A DNA stretch of 64,000 nucleotides from Lepidodermella squamata (Eukaryota; Gastrotricha), in assembly GCA_047495785.1 (NCBI GenBank), contig JBLDXI010000020.1:3038001-3102000 (forward strand). The letters run 5' to 3'. The notes beneath the pieces are model-generated. The model had not been told where the DNA came from. It ran no database searches and worked only from the letters and a program-made list of their open reading frames with translations. Numbering within the stretch: the first letter of the stretch is position 1; every line of letters begins with the position of its first letter. The translations under genes and the position numbers were made by a program. Shown in pieces: positions 20,224 to 32,819 of this stretch.

Positions 20224-23200
20224 ATGCGAATAATTTATCGAATAGCGCTTCTTGCGCTCTGTGGCCAAGTTGCGCGCTTCCAAGGTCAGCAAACTATAAC
20301 CCAATTTCTAGTTATTTTCATTGAAACATTTTAACAGATGCGACTACAACTCAGTCGTCAACTGTGAGTACTTCGACCATGTCCACCAGCACCGTTTCTA
20401 CAACTACGGCTCATTCAACGGTGACTGCGACTGTAACAGGGACTACTACTCAAGTTTCAACAACAGCCGTCAACACTACAACAGCTTCTACAACTGCAGC
20501 TACAACTAGTTAGTCCGGAAATATTTCTGTGTTTTCTTTTACAATGTCTGAGTGTTTTCAGCTCCTTATTGCTTGTTGCAATGTCAAAATGGAGGGTTCT
20601 GTTATACCAACATCGACACCTATGAAATGGCATGCATATGTCCTGGAAACTGGGGCGGAGGGCTTTGCGAAATCGGTAAGTCGTTACTTGATTTATGTCC
20701 TAGTTTTATTTGATTTTTTTATTGATTAGACCCTCGAGGCTCGAAAATTTCTTTCAATACGCCATGTGCGTACGATAGCGATTGCTCGGGTCCAAACGAA
20801 TTTTGCACGAGGTACCCTGGAGGACATCGTTACACTTGGCCAAAGTACGAGCCTTACATTTACAAACCTCCAGTACCGGCCGGCTGTATCTGCCCAACTA
20901 CAACAGCCGCTACCACAATTTTTACAACTGTAACTGGGACGGAGACAACTACGACCACCGTAACGACTACAACGGCTGGCACGACCACGGTGACTACAAC
21001 TACAGCCCCGACTACAACCGGTTACAACACAACTGCTGGTCCTACGACCCCTATGATGACCACCCTATGCATTTGCGGCACTTTGGACCCGAATATAACT
21101 ACAACTACGGTTGCATCTACTACGACAACCACAACAGCCCCTACCACTACGGCTTCAACCACAGCACTACCTCCAGGGGTTACGTTGAAGCCATGGGGTG
21201 TCTGCTACTGCAAACCGGGTTACTTCTACAGCGATGATTTAGCAGGTTGCGCAGAAAACGACCCATGCGCTCTTGGTGAGACTTGCGGGCAAATCGAAGG
21301 AGGTTTCTGCGAGATGCTTGGCGATTCTCTAAACTGCACTTGTCCTTACTACATGACCGATATCTATTGCAATGCAACCGTACCAATCTGGGGCAATTGG
21401 ACCGATTGGTCGCAGTGTGACAACTCGACGTGCGGAGTTTGCCGGCAAACTAGAACACGGCCTTGCATCGACCACCGCGGCTATGAAACCGACCCGTCCT
21501 CGTGCAACAACTTGTTTGCCACAATTGGGGGCGAAATTCAAATGAATTACACAACCATGTCAATGAACTGCACGGCGGCTGATAATCCTTGCACGCGTGA
21601 TCCGTGCAATTCCAATAATTTCAATCGGACACAGCTTCATACGTGTATTCAGAACCCGAACGCTCCGCAGGGATTCATCTGCCAATGTGCGAGTGGTTAC
21701 GTACATCGAGGCGACAGCCCCCTTTGCTTCGGTAAGTTGCATAATCTAAGATTTAACTAAGTTAAACTCATCCATCTTTTAGAGGAGAGCAAATGCTTAG
21801 GAAGCAATGACTGTCAGCTAATGATACCCGGTGTGATTTTGGCGCCTCGGAAGTGCATTCATATGGGTTATGGTAACTACACATGCGAATGCCCAGCTGG
21901 TTACAAACAAGACCCGAAAGATACAACTTACCGGAAGTGCGTCGATATCGATGAATGCGCGCTTGGAACCCACAACTGCGACACCTCTGATCGAGCAACC
22001 TGCACAAACACTTTGGGCGGCTTCACCTGCACTTGCAATACCAACCTTGTCGGAGACGGTACCCTAGGAAGTTGCCGATGTGAGTTGAATTACAAAAAAT
22101 CAACGAACCCCATTAACTAATTGAATTTTTAGTTGACGTTTTTCTGGCTTTTGCTGCTTCCGGCGACAACTTTACCTACATACCCCCGGATGTTGCCCAA
22201 AACTCAAGAATGACGACACCCTGTGTTGCCGCCAGAGTTCCGATCCCCCTTCATACTGGGCTTTTCGCAACCAAATTCTACGCGACTTGGAATGGCCTGA
22301 TTGTCATGACGAACTACACCGAAGAAGAGGCCTGCAACCAGTTTGCATTCGGCTCCCCGCCCCAGAGTGGTCTTTCTTCGATGAAATTGCCGAAACGTGT
22401 CGTGGGTGTTGTCGCACCTTACTGGAGTTCGATGGGCAGCTGGTTAACTAGCGACTTACCATCAATGGTAAATTTTTTGGCGAATAATAGTCATCATTCA
22501 GCTTGTGATCTTTAATTTTCTAGAGCCAATATCGCCGTGGCATATACTTCAAAGTTTTCCATAACAAAACTATCCCTCTAACGGGTGTGTATGCTAACAA
22601 CCCCACCGCTACTACCTTCTTCCAAATTCTCGTTGTTTGGCACCGAATGCAGTATGTCGCTAATCCAAACCAGGAAGCGACCTTCTACGCTTGGGTCAGT
22701 TCGAATTTCATCAACACCTGGGCTGGGGCAGGTTACGGTGATAAACTCATGAACTGGAACATCCTCTCACCCGATACCTCCTCAGTATACCCGGTCAGGG
22801 TTGGCGTGTTCTTGTCGTCAACCTTCTACGCTGAATGGGCGTATTCATGGCCGTCTGCTACGAATACAACAGCAGTTGCGGCCATCAAAGCTCCAGATGC
22901 TGTTTTCGACTTTTTGTCTGTTGATTACGGCAAGGGTATTCAGTGGCAAATCGGGGATGAAAGCACAAAGACCCTATCGCCATACCGCCATTGCGCCGAT
23001 TGGGCTCTGGACGCGTTCTCCCAACCTCGTCTTGCACGGATGCAACAAATCGCACAGTACTGCCCTCCTATAAAATCTATGACATTGGGCATGCATCGAT
23101 TCCAGAAAATTGCAAATAACACCTGGCTGGACTGTTACAGATGGATTGAGGGCGTCGATGTTGCTGATGATACTATCTACGCATCTTGCTGTTACGACTA

Positions 23201-26200
23201 CGCAACGGGCAGCTTGGTTCAGCCGCAAATTACCTTGACCTTCGCGATGCCTGGCCACGTTCAACGCAAGTCAAATGGAGCTAAATCGTTGTTGACTGAC
23301 AGCGATGCGTTGCAAATTTGTTGCATTCCCTATCGAACTGCCGCCTGCAACTATTTCTCGACTACAGCGGGGACGAGTGCGTTGTTCAAAGCCTCTACTT
23401 TGGCCACTGCGTATGGCTCTGGTCATGTTACGACCTTCGACGGAGCTGAGTACGTCATTAAAAATCGAGGCGATGTGACACTGACTGACATTTTCGACCC
23501 ACGTTTCGGAGCAGCCGCTCTTAGATTCCGGTTACAGGTATATTTTATTCAGAAATTTGGGTCCATTGTGTAAATTATTTTCAATCAGGGTCGATTGGAA
23601 CTGGCCTCAAAACTTATCAATGGCACGGACCTGACTACGCCAGCTGGAACTTGGAATTGGACGGCTTGGAGCTCTTTTGCCGTTAAACTTTACAACCCAG
23701 ACAGCCCGATCGTCGAAGTCCGCTTCAATGCAAGCAGCGATTACGGCTACGACATTTTGTTTGATCGCGTTTGGATGCCGATTCCGTGCGTCTACCCTAC
23801 AAGCAGCACATCAGCTGGCACGACTGTTTCGACCGATACTACGACAACATCAACTACTACAACAACGAGCACTTCGACCTCGACAACAACTCCGCCACCT
23901 GTGACTACAACTCTGGCACCAACAGCTGCTGATAAGTGCGCATCGGAAGTTAATGAGACGTGGATCTGTGAGTATCCATTGTCCCGCATGACAGTTCGAC
24001 TCGGTTATGACTGGGTCATCATCAGCATGTACAACGGAGCTGCGGTGAAAATTCGGGTCCATGACTTCTTTTTGAGCGCACTTTTGATAACTTCATCCGA
24101 CTGGAACGACAACTCAACCGGACAGCCGCAGTTGTACAAGGGCTTGTTTGGAAATAGAAACGGAAATAAAGACGACGATATGCAGACGAACTTCGGGGTT
24201 CAATACGACTTCTCGGCGTCCTCTGTTTCCACCGTTGCTAAATCATGTGAGTTTGAAACTGGGATTCCTAACTAAATTTGAGCTTTAATTTCTCTACCAT
24301 CAGGGTTTGTGACTCAAAGTTCATCACTCTTCTTCTACCCTACTTCGGCCCCATACCGAAACACCCGGTTGACATGGCTCGCCCACACTCCGACCCTGGG
24401 TCGCTCCAACCTCGAAGCCCTCAATACCGCTTTAAGTCGCGTAACTCAACAACAAGTCAACACTTGGTGCTTCAGCAGTGAAATATGCATGCTGAACGCT
24501 GCCGTTTTCGGAGACATTCGTGCTGGTCGCAACGCCCTCGAGTTCATAAACTGTTTCAGCTCGTCCAAAACTACAGCCTCGAGCTACCCCGTGATGGCTA
24601 TTAACGGGAGTGTAGTTTTAAAAGTGACGCATGGCCAGTCGTTAACTCAGCAAATTGAGTTGTACAGCCCGATGAATCAGCTGTATACATTGAAGGCCAT
24701 TACCGTACCGGATAACTTCACTGTCCCAGAAGGCACCAATCAGCTAACCGCTCCTAATGTAACCCGTGGAATGGTGAATGAGACTACGATCATCCTAGCG
24801 GCGATTGACAACCTAGGGACAGCTTCTTTGCTCATCGCGTCAGTCCAGCTGTGTCGATGCCAAAATAATGGCGTTTGCTTGTATGGCTACGGATACACCC
24901 TTTACTCCGAAATGCCTTGCCAATGCCCAGTTGGTACTGGTTGGTCTGGCAAGTTCTGCGATGAAGATCTTGACCCATGTCTACTATCGCCTTGCTCATC
25001 GGGTGTCTGTGCTCGAAATGACACCTTCCGAGACCAGTATATCTGCAAACCATGCCCAGCTCCTTACATTGGCGATGGAACTCGATGCTATCGTAAGTTG
25101 GCTAATTGTTCTTCCTTTTTCGAGTTTTACGATGTCTTTTTTCAGTGGACGACCCGTGTGGAAATGGCAAAGCCCTCTGCACTGGCTTAGCCAAGTGCCG
25201 TAACACCTTCCCGAACTATGTTTGCGAGTGTCCGACGGGTTATGTACCCGAGAATGGTGGCTGCCGCGACATTGATGAATGCTTCTCGAAAACAGCGACC
25301 TGCCCTGGCAATTCAATCTGCACAAACACACCCGGCTCATACAAATGCACTTGCCAGCCCGGTTACAGGCTAGATCCAACTGGTCAATGCTCAGATATCA
25401 ACGAGTGCGTGGAGTCGATCCGAGGCCCATGCTCCGCGATGAACTACTCGATTTGCGTCAATTCAATCGGATCTTACTCATGCCAGTGTGCCTTTGGGTT
25501 CCAGGCGTCCCCTGATAAAACAACATGCATACGTAGGCCATAAAACTTTCCATCTTAAGATTGCCCTAATTGAGTCTTCTTTCCCAGCTGTTGATGCCTG
25601 CAAACTGCCAGCCGTTAGTTGCGAGGGGTCGTGCAATCCAGCCAATGGAACTTACACTTGCGGTTGCCGAACTGGTTTCAATCTGACAGGAACCTCACAA
25701 TGCATGCGTATGTCCTGCCTTGATCATAATTTTTTTTGAATTATCTTCAATTTTCGCAGCAACTACCAACTGCACCGCTGCCCAAGTTACGGCAGCAGCT
25801 TGTGGCTCACATCCCAACGCACTTTGCTACATTGGAGGCGACGGTAATCCGACCTGTACCTGCAAAGGCCGCTTCGAATTTTCTGGCGGTACTTGCGTCG
25901 CTATCAACGAATGCACTAAAGGAACCAGTATGTGTGACTTGTCTGTCTCGAACTGCGTAGATACAGACTCCGGCTACACCTGCCAATGTAAAACTGGCTA
26001 CACCCAGGCGACGGATGGCTTCGGTTGCGTTGATGTAAACGAATGTGCTACTAACTACGGCGGCTGTGACATCTTGCTATCAACCTGTGTCAACACCCCT
26101 GGCTCGTTCTACTGCAGTTGTAAACAGGGATACATCGCCTCGACTCCTGATTCAAACGGCCGAGTGACTTGTACTGATATCGACGAGTGCAAGATTCGAA

Positions 26201-28768
26201 CTGCAAATTGCGCGCTGATTGCCACCTGCACGAACACACCAGGAAGCTACACCTGCGCTTGCCCTGCCGGCTACACCGGGTCAGGGCAGTTCTGCAGTGA
26301 TATCAACGAATGTGCCGCTGCAACCAGTCCTTGCCCGACGAAATCGACGTGCTTCAACACCCCTGGCAGCTATTTCTGCACGTGTCAAGCCGGCACCTAC
26401 AACTCATCGAACACTTGCGTTGATTTTGACTGGTGCACTTATGGCACCTCGATTTGCCCGAGTGGTTCTACCTGTGTCAAGACCGCAGCTGGGAAGTTTA
26501 CCTGCACCTGCCCAAGCGGCTATACCTACGATGGAACTAACTGTGTTGGGCCTCGATCTTGCCAATCAACGACTTGTACTGACCCGGTCAGCCAAGTTTG
26601 TGTCGTGAATCCAACAACCCTAGCTGAGAGTTGCATTTGTAAGACCGGGTATACAACCTCGGGTAGTGGATGTACCGATGTTGATGAATGTTCTGTACTT
26701 GGATCAGTAGCTTGCCCAACCTCGGGCGGAGCCACATGCATAAATTTGCCTGGTTCTTACAAATGCGGATGCCCAGATGGCTACTACGAAGCTAATCCTG
26801 GCCAGTGCTTGAACATCAACGAGTGTCTCGACAGCACAAAATGCCCGACTGGCTCGATTTGCACTGATAAATTACCGCCAGAGAAATATTCATGCACATG
26901 CCCGACCGGTTATAACTTGAAAGGAAGCGCTTGTGTTCCGTTCGATATGTGTGCCGCTGGTTTATCAGCCTGTGCTCCAAGCACATCTGGCGGCCTTTGC
27001 ATCAGTGGGAACGGAACTTATACGTGCTCATGCGCGGCTGGTTATACTGGGGACGGGTTTTCGTGCTACGACGTTAATGAATGTGCCTTGGCTAAATCTC
27101 CATGCCCTCAAGGGTGCACAAACACCTATGGCTCGTATTCTTGCTTCTGTTACCCGGGCTACGTGTTGAACGGTCTCGGCCAATGTGAAGATCTGGACGA
27201 ATGCCAATTGATGCGCCACGATTGTGGTCAGGTTTGCAACAATGTCCCTGGAACTTACACTTGCTCGTGCCAGACTGGTTTCTCCCTTGATTCTGACGGG
27301 AAGACTTGCAAAGCGAATACTGCATGTCCAAGCGGAGCGGGCTGTTCCTCGCTATGCGCAATGGTCAACGGGATCGCGAAATGCTTCTGCAAGGACACGA
27401 CCAACTACTTCCTGGATACAGACGGAAAAACTTGCCGAAATGTGGACCTGTGTGCCAAGAAACCTTGCGTTGGCGATAATGCAGTTTGCGTCAACCTTGC
27501 CGGTGGTTTCAACTGCTCTTGCACCAACGGGTATAAGCAATCTCCGAACGGTTTGAAATGCGTCGATAGGGACGGTGCCTGGTCTAACTGGTCACCATGG
27601 TCAACTTGCACGAAGACCTGCGGCGGTGGCACTCAGTCGCAAAACAGGTCTTGCGATAGCCCATCGCCTATTGCAGCAGGCATGCCTTGCTCCGGCGCTT
27701 CCCAACAGTCTCAAGCATGTAACACTGACGTGTGTCCGAAATCGGATGCTGAAAAGAAATACGCTGTTGACTCATCGTGGAGTTTTACGAGCACGGAGAC
27801 TGTCAACCTGGTTAACATTTTCAACACTCAAGGAGATCAAGTCAGGAGTATTGTTGCTGATGGGGTCAACTCGAAATGCCGCAGTAGCCCTGCTACTTGC
27901 TGCGGAACAACTTCCGACTCAGCTTATTCGTAAGTCTGGTTTAAATAAAGTTTAATGATATTTTCATTCCGTATTTTACTTTCGCAGTGTCCCAAGTAAT
28001 GCAATGTTCACATCTTACGACCAAGTTGCTCTTGGCGGGTTTGTTCAGACCACGTCGACCTTCACATTCAGCACAGCTGTAGCGGCTTATAAGACCAACA
28101 AAGTTTGCACATCAGCAACGGTCCAGGCTCGAAAGAAGCGAGACTTTTTCACCTACAACGAGACCAGCCAAATTCCTCTACCGCAGAGCATGATGTCATC
28201 TGTGATGAACGACGCGACTGTTCAGCAGAAAATTGCTGATTGGCTTCTTTCGCAGTATAACGTGAAAATTACTTGGGCGACTACCACCACCCTACCGCCT
28301 GTCACGACTTCTCCGAACAGTGTTGTCACAGGAACTGCTCAAGCTTCTCAATCTAGTGGATTGCCTATTTGGGTGATCATTGTCATAGTCGTAGGCGCGG
28401 TTGTGGTCATTGCTGTAGTCATCGTGGTCGTAATTATTGTCATCAAGAAGAAGAAGCATAAGATTGCGGACGGCGGCGAATCGGCTACTCCTAAGAAGGT
28501 TTCAGCTCCTCCTGCAAAGAAGACCGAGCTAACAAAGAAACCTGAGCCGAAGAAAGCTGAACCAGCGAAGAAGGCAGAACCAGCCAAGAAAGAAGAGCCG
28601 AAGAAGGCTGAGCCGGCCAAGAAAGCCGAGCCAGCTAAGAAAGCCGACCCGCCAAAGAAGGAAGAGCCGAAGAAAGCGGAACCGGCGAAAAAAGGAGCAA
28701 AGAAAGATGAGGTCGAGGTGATTGACGAGATTGAATTAAAAAAGACAAACACAACAAAGAAAAAGTGA
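20224..28768 (+). CDS. Giant membrane mucin: Thr-rich / EGF / NIDO-AMOP-VWD / cbEGF array / TSP1 / TM
   Basis: Thirteen exons: 20224-20284, 20338-20508, 20562-20675, 20730-21731, 21783-22079, 22133-22467, 22524-23537, 23589-24246, 24304-25092, 25146-25532, 25588-25707, 25760-27929 and 27988-28768. They join in frame to about 2,632 residues. Order: signal peptide (MRIIYRIALLALCGQVARFQ), Thr-rich mucin stretch (21-77), EGF-like (78-116), long Thr-rich stretch, TSP1-like repeat (WGNWTDWSQC, about 333), calcium-binding EGFs, NIDO (about 555-760), AMOP (about 810-890), a VWD-like region (from about 950) containing another Thr-rich insert, and roughly twenty EGF modules with D-I-N/D-E-C signatures. 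Then a canonical TSP1 (WSNWSPWSTC, about 2255), a TM helix (about 2498-2526) and a Lys/Pro/Glu/Ala repeat tail. NIDO-AMOP-VWD in this order is the MUC4/SUSD2 core. Likely an apical or cuticle-facing adhesion/mucin protein. A basic RKKR in QARKKRD lies about 100 residues before the TM. Most introns are phase 1. Confidence 0.88.
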
Positions 28769-29292
28769 TGATGATGATGATGATTTGAGCCTGGCGTCGA
28801 ACCCCTTGACCTTTACTTCTTTTCTGCGTCCCCGTCTTTCTTCAATCGAATCAACGAATCAGTACCAACTACTCGTGTGATAATTTGTAAACATAATTCC
28901 TTAAAAACAAACATTATTTTTCGTGCATTTTATTACTATTTTGTTTTGATGCTGTGGCACAAAATTAACTTGTTGAGAATCTCTAGTTTTCCTAAAATCA
29001 ACAATCCGGTTTATCGAAAGATTTGTAATATATCAATTAGTGTTGTACTTATAGCATGCCGTTCTGCATATAAATATGCCGTATCAGAGTGATTTTCTAA
29101 AAATAAGCTTTGTTCATCTCTCAAGTTATTCTGACGCCAACATTTATAATTTTTTATAACACTTATAACCAAAAACAGCGAAATCTGCTAACAAGTCTCA
29201 TATATTTTGTCGTTGATACTCACTCTCAACGTGCTTATAACTGAAAGAGAAAAACTGAAATAAAAATGGGGAAAATATTAACTATAAGGTTG
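28769..29292. other. Convergent 3' flanks of the mucin and nAChR-type genes
   Basis: A (GAT)n-like run overlaps the mucin stop (about 28765-28783). The rest is AT-rich 3' UTR-like sequence. No other feature. Confidence 0.5.
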
Positions 29293-31973
29293 TCATGGAT
29301 GCTCCTTAGTTGGGTCGGACATGCATTTAACATCGCTTCCTAACGCGACCAGAGGCAAAAAAATCGCAACTGGAGCGAAGAAAGCAGCTCCAGCGCAGAT
29401 GAATAAGGCCAATGAGTCGATTTTATAGGCCAGTTCGATCCAAAGGTCAGAATATCGAACAGACCTTGTATTTAGTGAAACCCGGCGGTCATGAAGAGAT
29501 CTACGCTTTTCGCTTTGCTGCTGGAAGGATTCACGTCGGCATGGCATTGCGGATTTCTGTTGATAGTTTTGTAAGCTATCCGGGCTGTAGTCTAGGCTGT
29601 TAGATGATTTTCCCGGTTCGAATCGGACCTGTTTTGCCGCCTGCTGGCATTCTGAGTAGTACTGTCTGGCCTTTCTCTCGCATGTCCAACGGTTGATTCT
29701 CTCGAAAGCACAGCATTGCTTCTTTTGGAGATAACTATAAGCGTGGCTACTATCGCTAATGCTTTCCACAGTGGTCGGATCCTCGGCACTATCAAGCGTA
29801 CTCTCTGGTACGCTATTCAACGATGGATGGAAGGAAACCATCGAGGCAGACTGGCACATCTCTCCATGAGCTTTAGCAAACAGTTTCCCTCGCATCATTG
29901 CTAGATCATAAGAAGGCCTTCGTGGACTACCTTCCTCGGGAGTGACACGTTCGGAGCTTTTTGAGTCACTTCGTGGTTGTTTTTCGCAGTAAACTGGGTC
30001 GATTTTCCCGAAATTATCTTGATTTTCGTAGTAGGAAATGTCCTCGTTTTTCAGAGGGAATTCCTCGCCAAACAGGTCGAACCTTTCCGTGTCGATCGTA
30101 AACTTCCTCGGAGGTGATAACGGGGTTTCATCTTCGTAGTCCTGTTGGGATCTTCTCTTAGCGGCGGGTGATTCTCGAAGAATGATCGGGACTCGATGAA
30201 ACAGCCTCAAAATAAACGATGGTGGGTTTGATGTCGTCCGCTCAGCAACTCGCTCAACTATAACAGATTCGCAAATGCCGATTGCAGACATGCATATCAG
30301 ACAGATGACGTATTTAGACAGGGCAGTAACAGCATCACTTGTTTTGGGCTATATACGAGATGCATGTAATGTTATGAATCAATAAATTTGATTCCTCACC
30401 ATTTCCTCGGTTAGGATAGTCTGAAACACAACCAAAGTGAGAAGGTTAGTCGTTCCGAAACCGATTCTGTCAGCCGTGGTATCATGACCTATTCGAAGTT
30501 CAACAAGTTGCATCTTTCTTGGAAAAATAGGGCAAAATACTTGGAATTAAAAAAGTCAGTAGTTGGATTAAAGACAATGTGGCGCACTGGAAAACAAATG
30601 ACGCATTATAAATGACTACAGGCATTTAGTTTAGCCTCACCGGGAATATCAGATTAATGACGTAAAATGTGCTTTTCCGTTTCACGGTGAATTCGAAGCG
30701 AAGTCGAGTAAAGGTTTCACCTGTGAAATTATAGGTGTGATAGTACGTCTGAAAAGAGAATTCGTATAGAAAATTTGATAGCTTTGAATTTTGAAAACTA
30801 ACAATTGCTCGATGTTCGCAAAGTTGAAATTGAGTTGATGCGAATGAACTGTCCACGAGCAGGTCGCTCATCCCATCGAATGTCATGGTTGTGCTGTCGA
30901 GGGACCAGCTAAAATGAGGCTCTGTATAGCACCGTCTCTCAACTTTCTTCAGGAGACTATAGAACTCACCTTTCGAATTCCAGTGAGCACTGGAGACAAT
31001 ATTATTCAGCTTAAAAAGTTGCAGGAATTACCAATACTTACTTGTTGGATATCGAATGGAAAGGTAAGCAGTTTCAGCTCTTTTACGACGTAATGACGTC
31101 ATAAATCAAAGTTCTTTCCAATTTGTGAAAACAAGAAACTTACCACACCATGTCCTCGCAGTTCCTTAAATATTCATGGATTAAGAAGGTTTAATGATAT
31201 ATTTCAGATTTATTACCGGTTGGGACAAATTTGAAGACACCGTCGTAGCTAACTCTAACCATGAATCTGGAATCGCGAGAAATCTCATACAGGTGTTCGG
31301 CAGAGTTGGTCATCTTAATTTCATAATTGGGTAGAGCACATCGAAATGTATGCATTTCATACCGCAATGTCGGGCAGCCAAACCTGAGATAAGCGTTAAG
31401 TATAAAAATGTAACAAATGTGTCTTCAATAGTTTACTTGCTCCGTTGAAAAAGAGAGAAATGTGAGATTCGCATACTCCACTGGATCCCTGTTTGAACGA
31501 GTGTTCATATATCCGAGGTAAGGAGCATAAGACATACCAAACCATACGACGATCTCGCCATTCCTTGAAAAATCTAGATGAATATGGTGTTACACATCAT
31601 GTTGCCCACTACTTACGATCATCAGGGCAATCACACTTTCGAAGATGCCCTCTTTCTCCACCTGAAATCGTCGCACAATACAAATTTGAATTTTATGCTT
31701 AGATGCTGGCTGATACCGTATTTTTGACTTTCAAAAGAAGGATATCCATGTGAATGACGATTGGCATGTCCAGAACAACTTCCTAACATTAGTGCTTTGA
31801 CAAAATACATCATAATTTGTAAGCAAAATCACCTTGTTGTACGACTTAAACAGTCCCTCAATGAGTTTTTGAGCTGTCGAGGCCTGTATCGTTCTCTGAG
31901 TTAAAACAAATTCTTCGCTAGCCGTAACCAAACCGGGAGCTAAGACCAAAAAAGATAAGTATATCAATTCCAT
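29293..31973 (-). CDS. Nicotinic acetylcholine receptor-type Cys-loop channel subunit
   Basis: Fifteen minus-strand exons join in frame to about 643 residues: 31833-31973, 31717-31782, 31617-31661, 31538-31563, 31437-31488, 31363-31383, 31217-31313, 31144-31164, 31042-31079, 30970-30989, 30803-30908, 30641-30748, 30541-30586, 30400-30488 and 29293-30348. A signal peptide (MELIYLSFLVLAPGLVTAS) precedes the first helix (LIEGLFKSYNK). The ligand-binding domain has EWRDRRMVWDP and EQVWLPDIAMTNSAE. The Cys-loop C-x13-C reads CELKLLTFPFDIQQC. M1 follows RLRFEFTVKRKSTFY, M2 is DRIGFGTTNLLTLVVFQTIL, M3 is SKYVICLICMSAIGICESVI. A long cytoplasmic loop (about 240 residues) leads to M4 near the C-terminus. 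No vicinal Cys pair is seen in loop C, so it reads as a non-alpha subunit. It would form pentameric cation channels at the plasma membrane. It is divergent from the furin gene. Confidence 0.88.
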
Positions 31974-32819
31974 TTCCTAAAAGTGCTGACTGCTCTCCTG
32001 ACTTGAGACGTTTCTGGCAGGCAGCTTTATTGGTGTCGCACTTGATGAAATTTATTTTCGCTGCGTTGACGTCTCATTAGATTAGTTATCTGACCCAATT
32101 TCTAATCTTTTCTCAAATGAGAAAATCATTCACTTAAATTTTCGCTTTATTGGCATGTAGCACTTTCATTAGGTGCATTTGTCGGAAAAATGACCGCAGG
32201 AAGCATGCACTGACCGCTGCTCATAATGAGGGGATCGATATTAATCCCACGCTAACATTTCTATGAGGTGTCCATCGATAAAATTGAAATTGCGCATGAC
32301 GTGTGATGTTTTATAGAAAAGTTGCTTGTACTTTGCAGGAAAAAACAGCGGATGGCCAGGTGTGTTTTTTGACGATGGCGATGCATTTATTAGCAAATTT
32401 TGCAAGTTCCTCGGCGATACCCATGGGCGAGATGCTAAAGTGAGCAGATGCAGACGATAGCTCGCACTGGCCTTTCACTTTTACCGGCGCGCGCACGCCT
32501 GCAGCACTCTCAGTGACGATATTAGCGGCTGGTAAATATTACCACGTGGCCTGTTCCTTCATTCAACCTGCCCTAGCTCGATAGTACACGCGGAAAATAA
32601 AACAAAACACCTTTACAGCAGAAGCGTGACTTCACGCAAATTAAATTACACTAGAGTTATTGCACTTGCCGGGAAGCATTTTTTCGAAAAAAAATCGAGC
32701 GTTGTTTTTGACACATTCCTACTTTTACAGCAATGCAAATACAAAAAGGCGACGATGACCTGGTGCGCTGACCGTTGTTGGTACAGCCATAACTACCGTG
32801 TGCTGGTGACATTTAAATT
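31974..32819. promoter_or_regulatory. Bidirectional upstream region of nAChR-type and furin-like genes
   Basis: About 850 bp between two divergent starts with no supported coding sequence. It should contain both promoters and any shared elements. No specific motif is claimed. Confidence 0.45.

Noticed and set aside
23792-23989. Minus-strand Val-rich open frame
   Set aside because: Shadow of the ACA/ACT-rich Thr tract of the mucin.
27988-28360. SEA domain in the mucin before the TM
   Set aside because: No GSVVV-type cleavage motif and no convincing alternation pattern; only a basic RKKR site is visible.
28348-28752. Minus-strand open frame rich in Gly/Ser/Phe (134 codons)
   Set aside because: It is the mirror of the Lys/Ala/Glu/Pro repeat tail of the mucin; repetitive codons keep the opposite frame open.
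30641-30908. Uninterrupted frame across 30749-30802 in the nAChR-type gene
   Set aside because: It is open, but removing a 54-bp GTTAGT...TTTTCAG segment gives better spacing to M1; treated as an intron.
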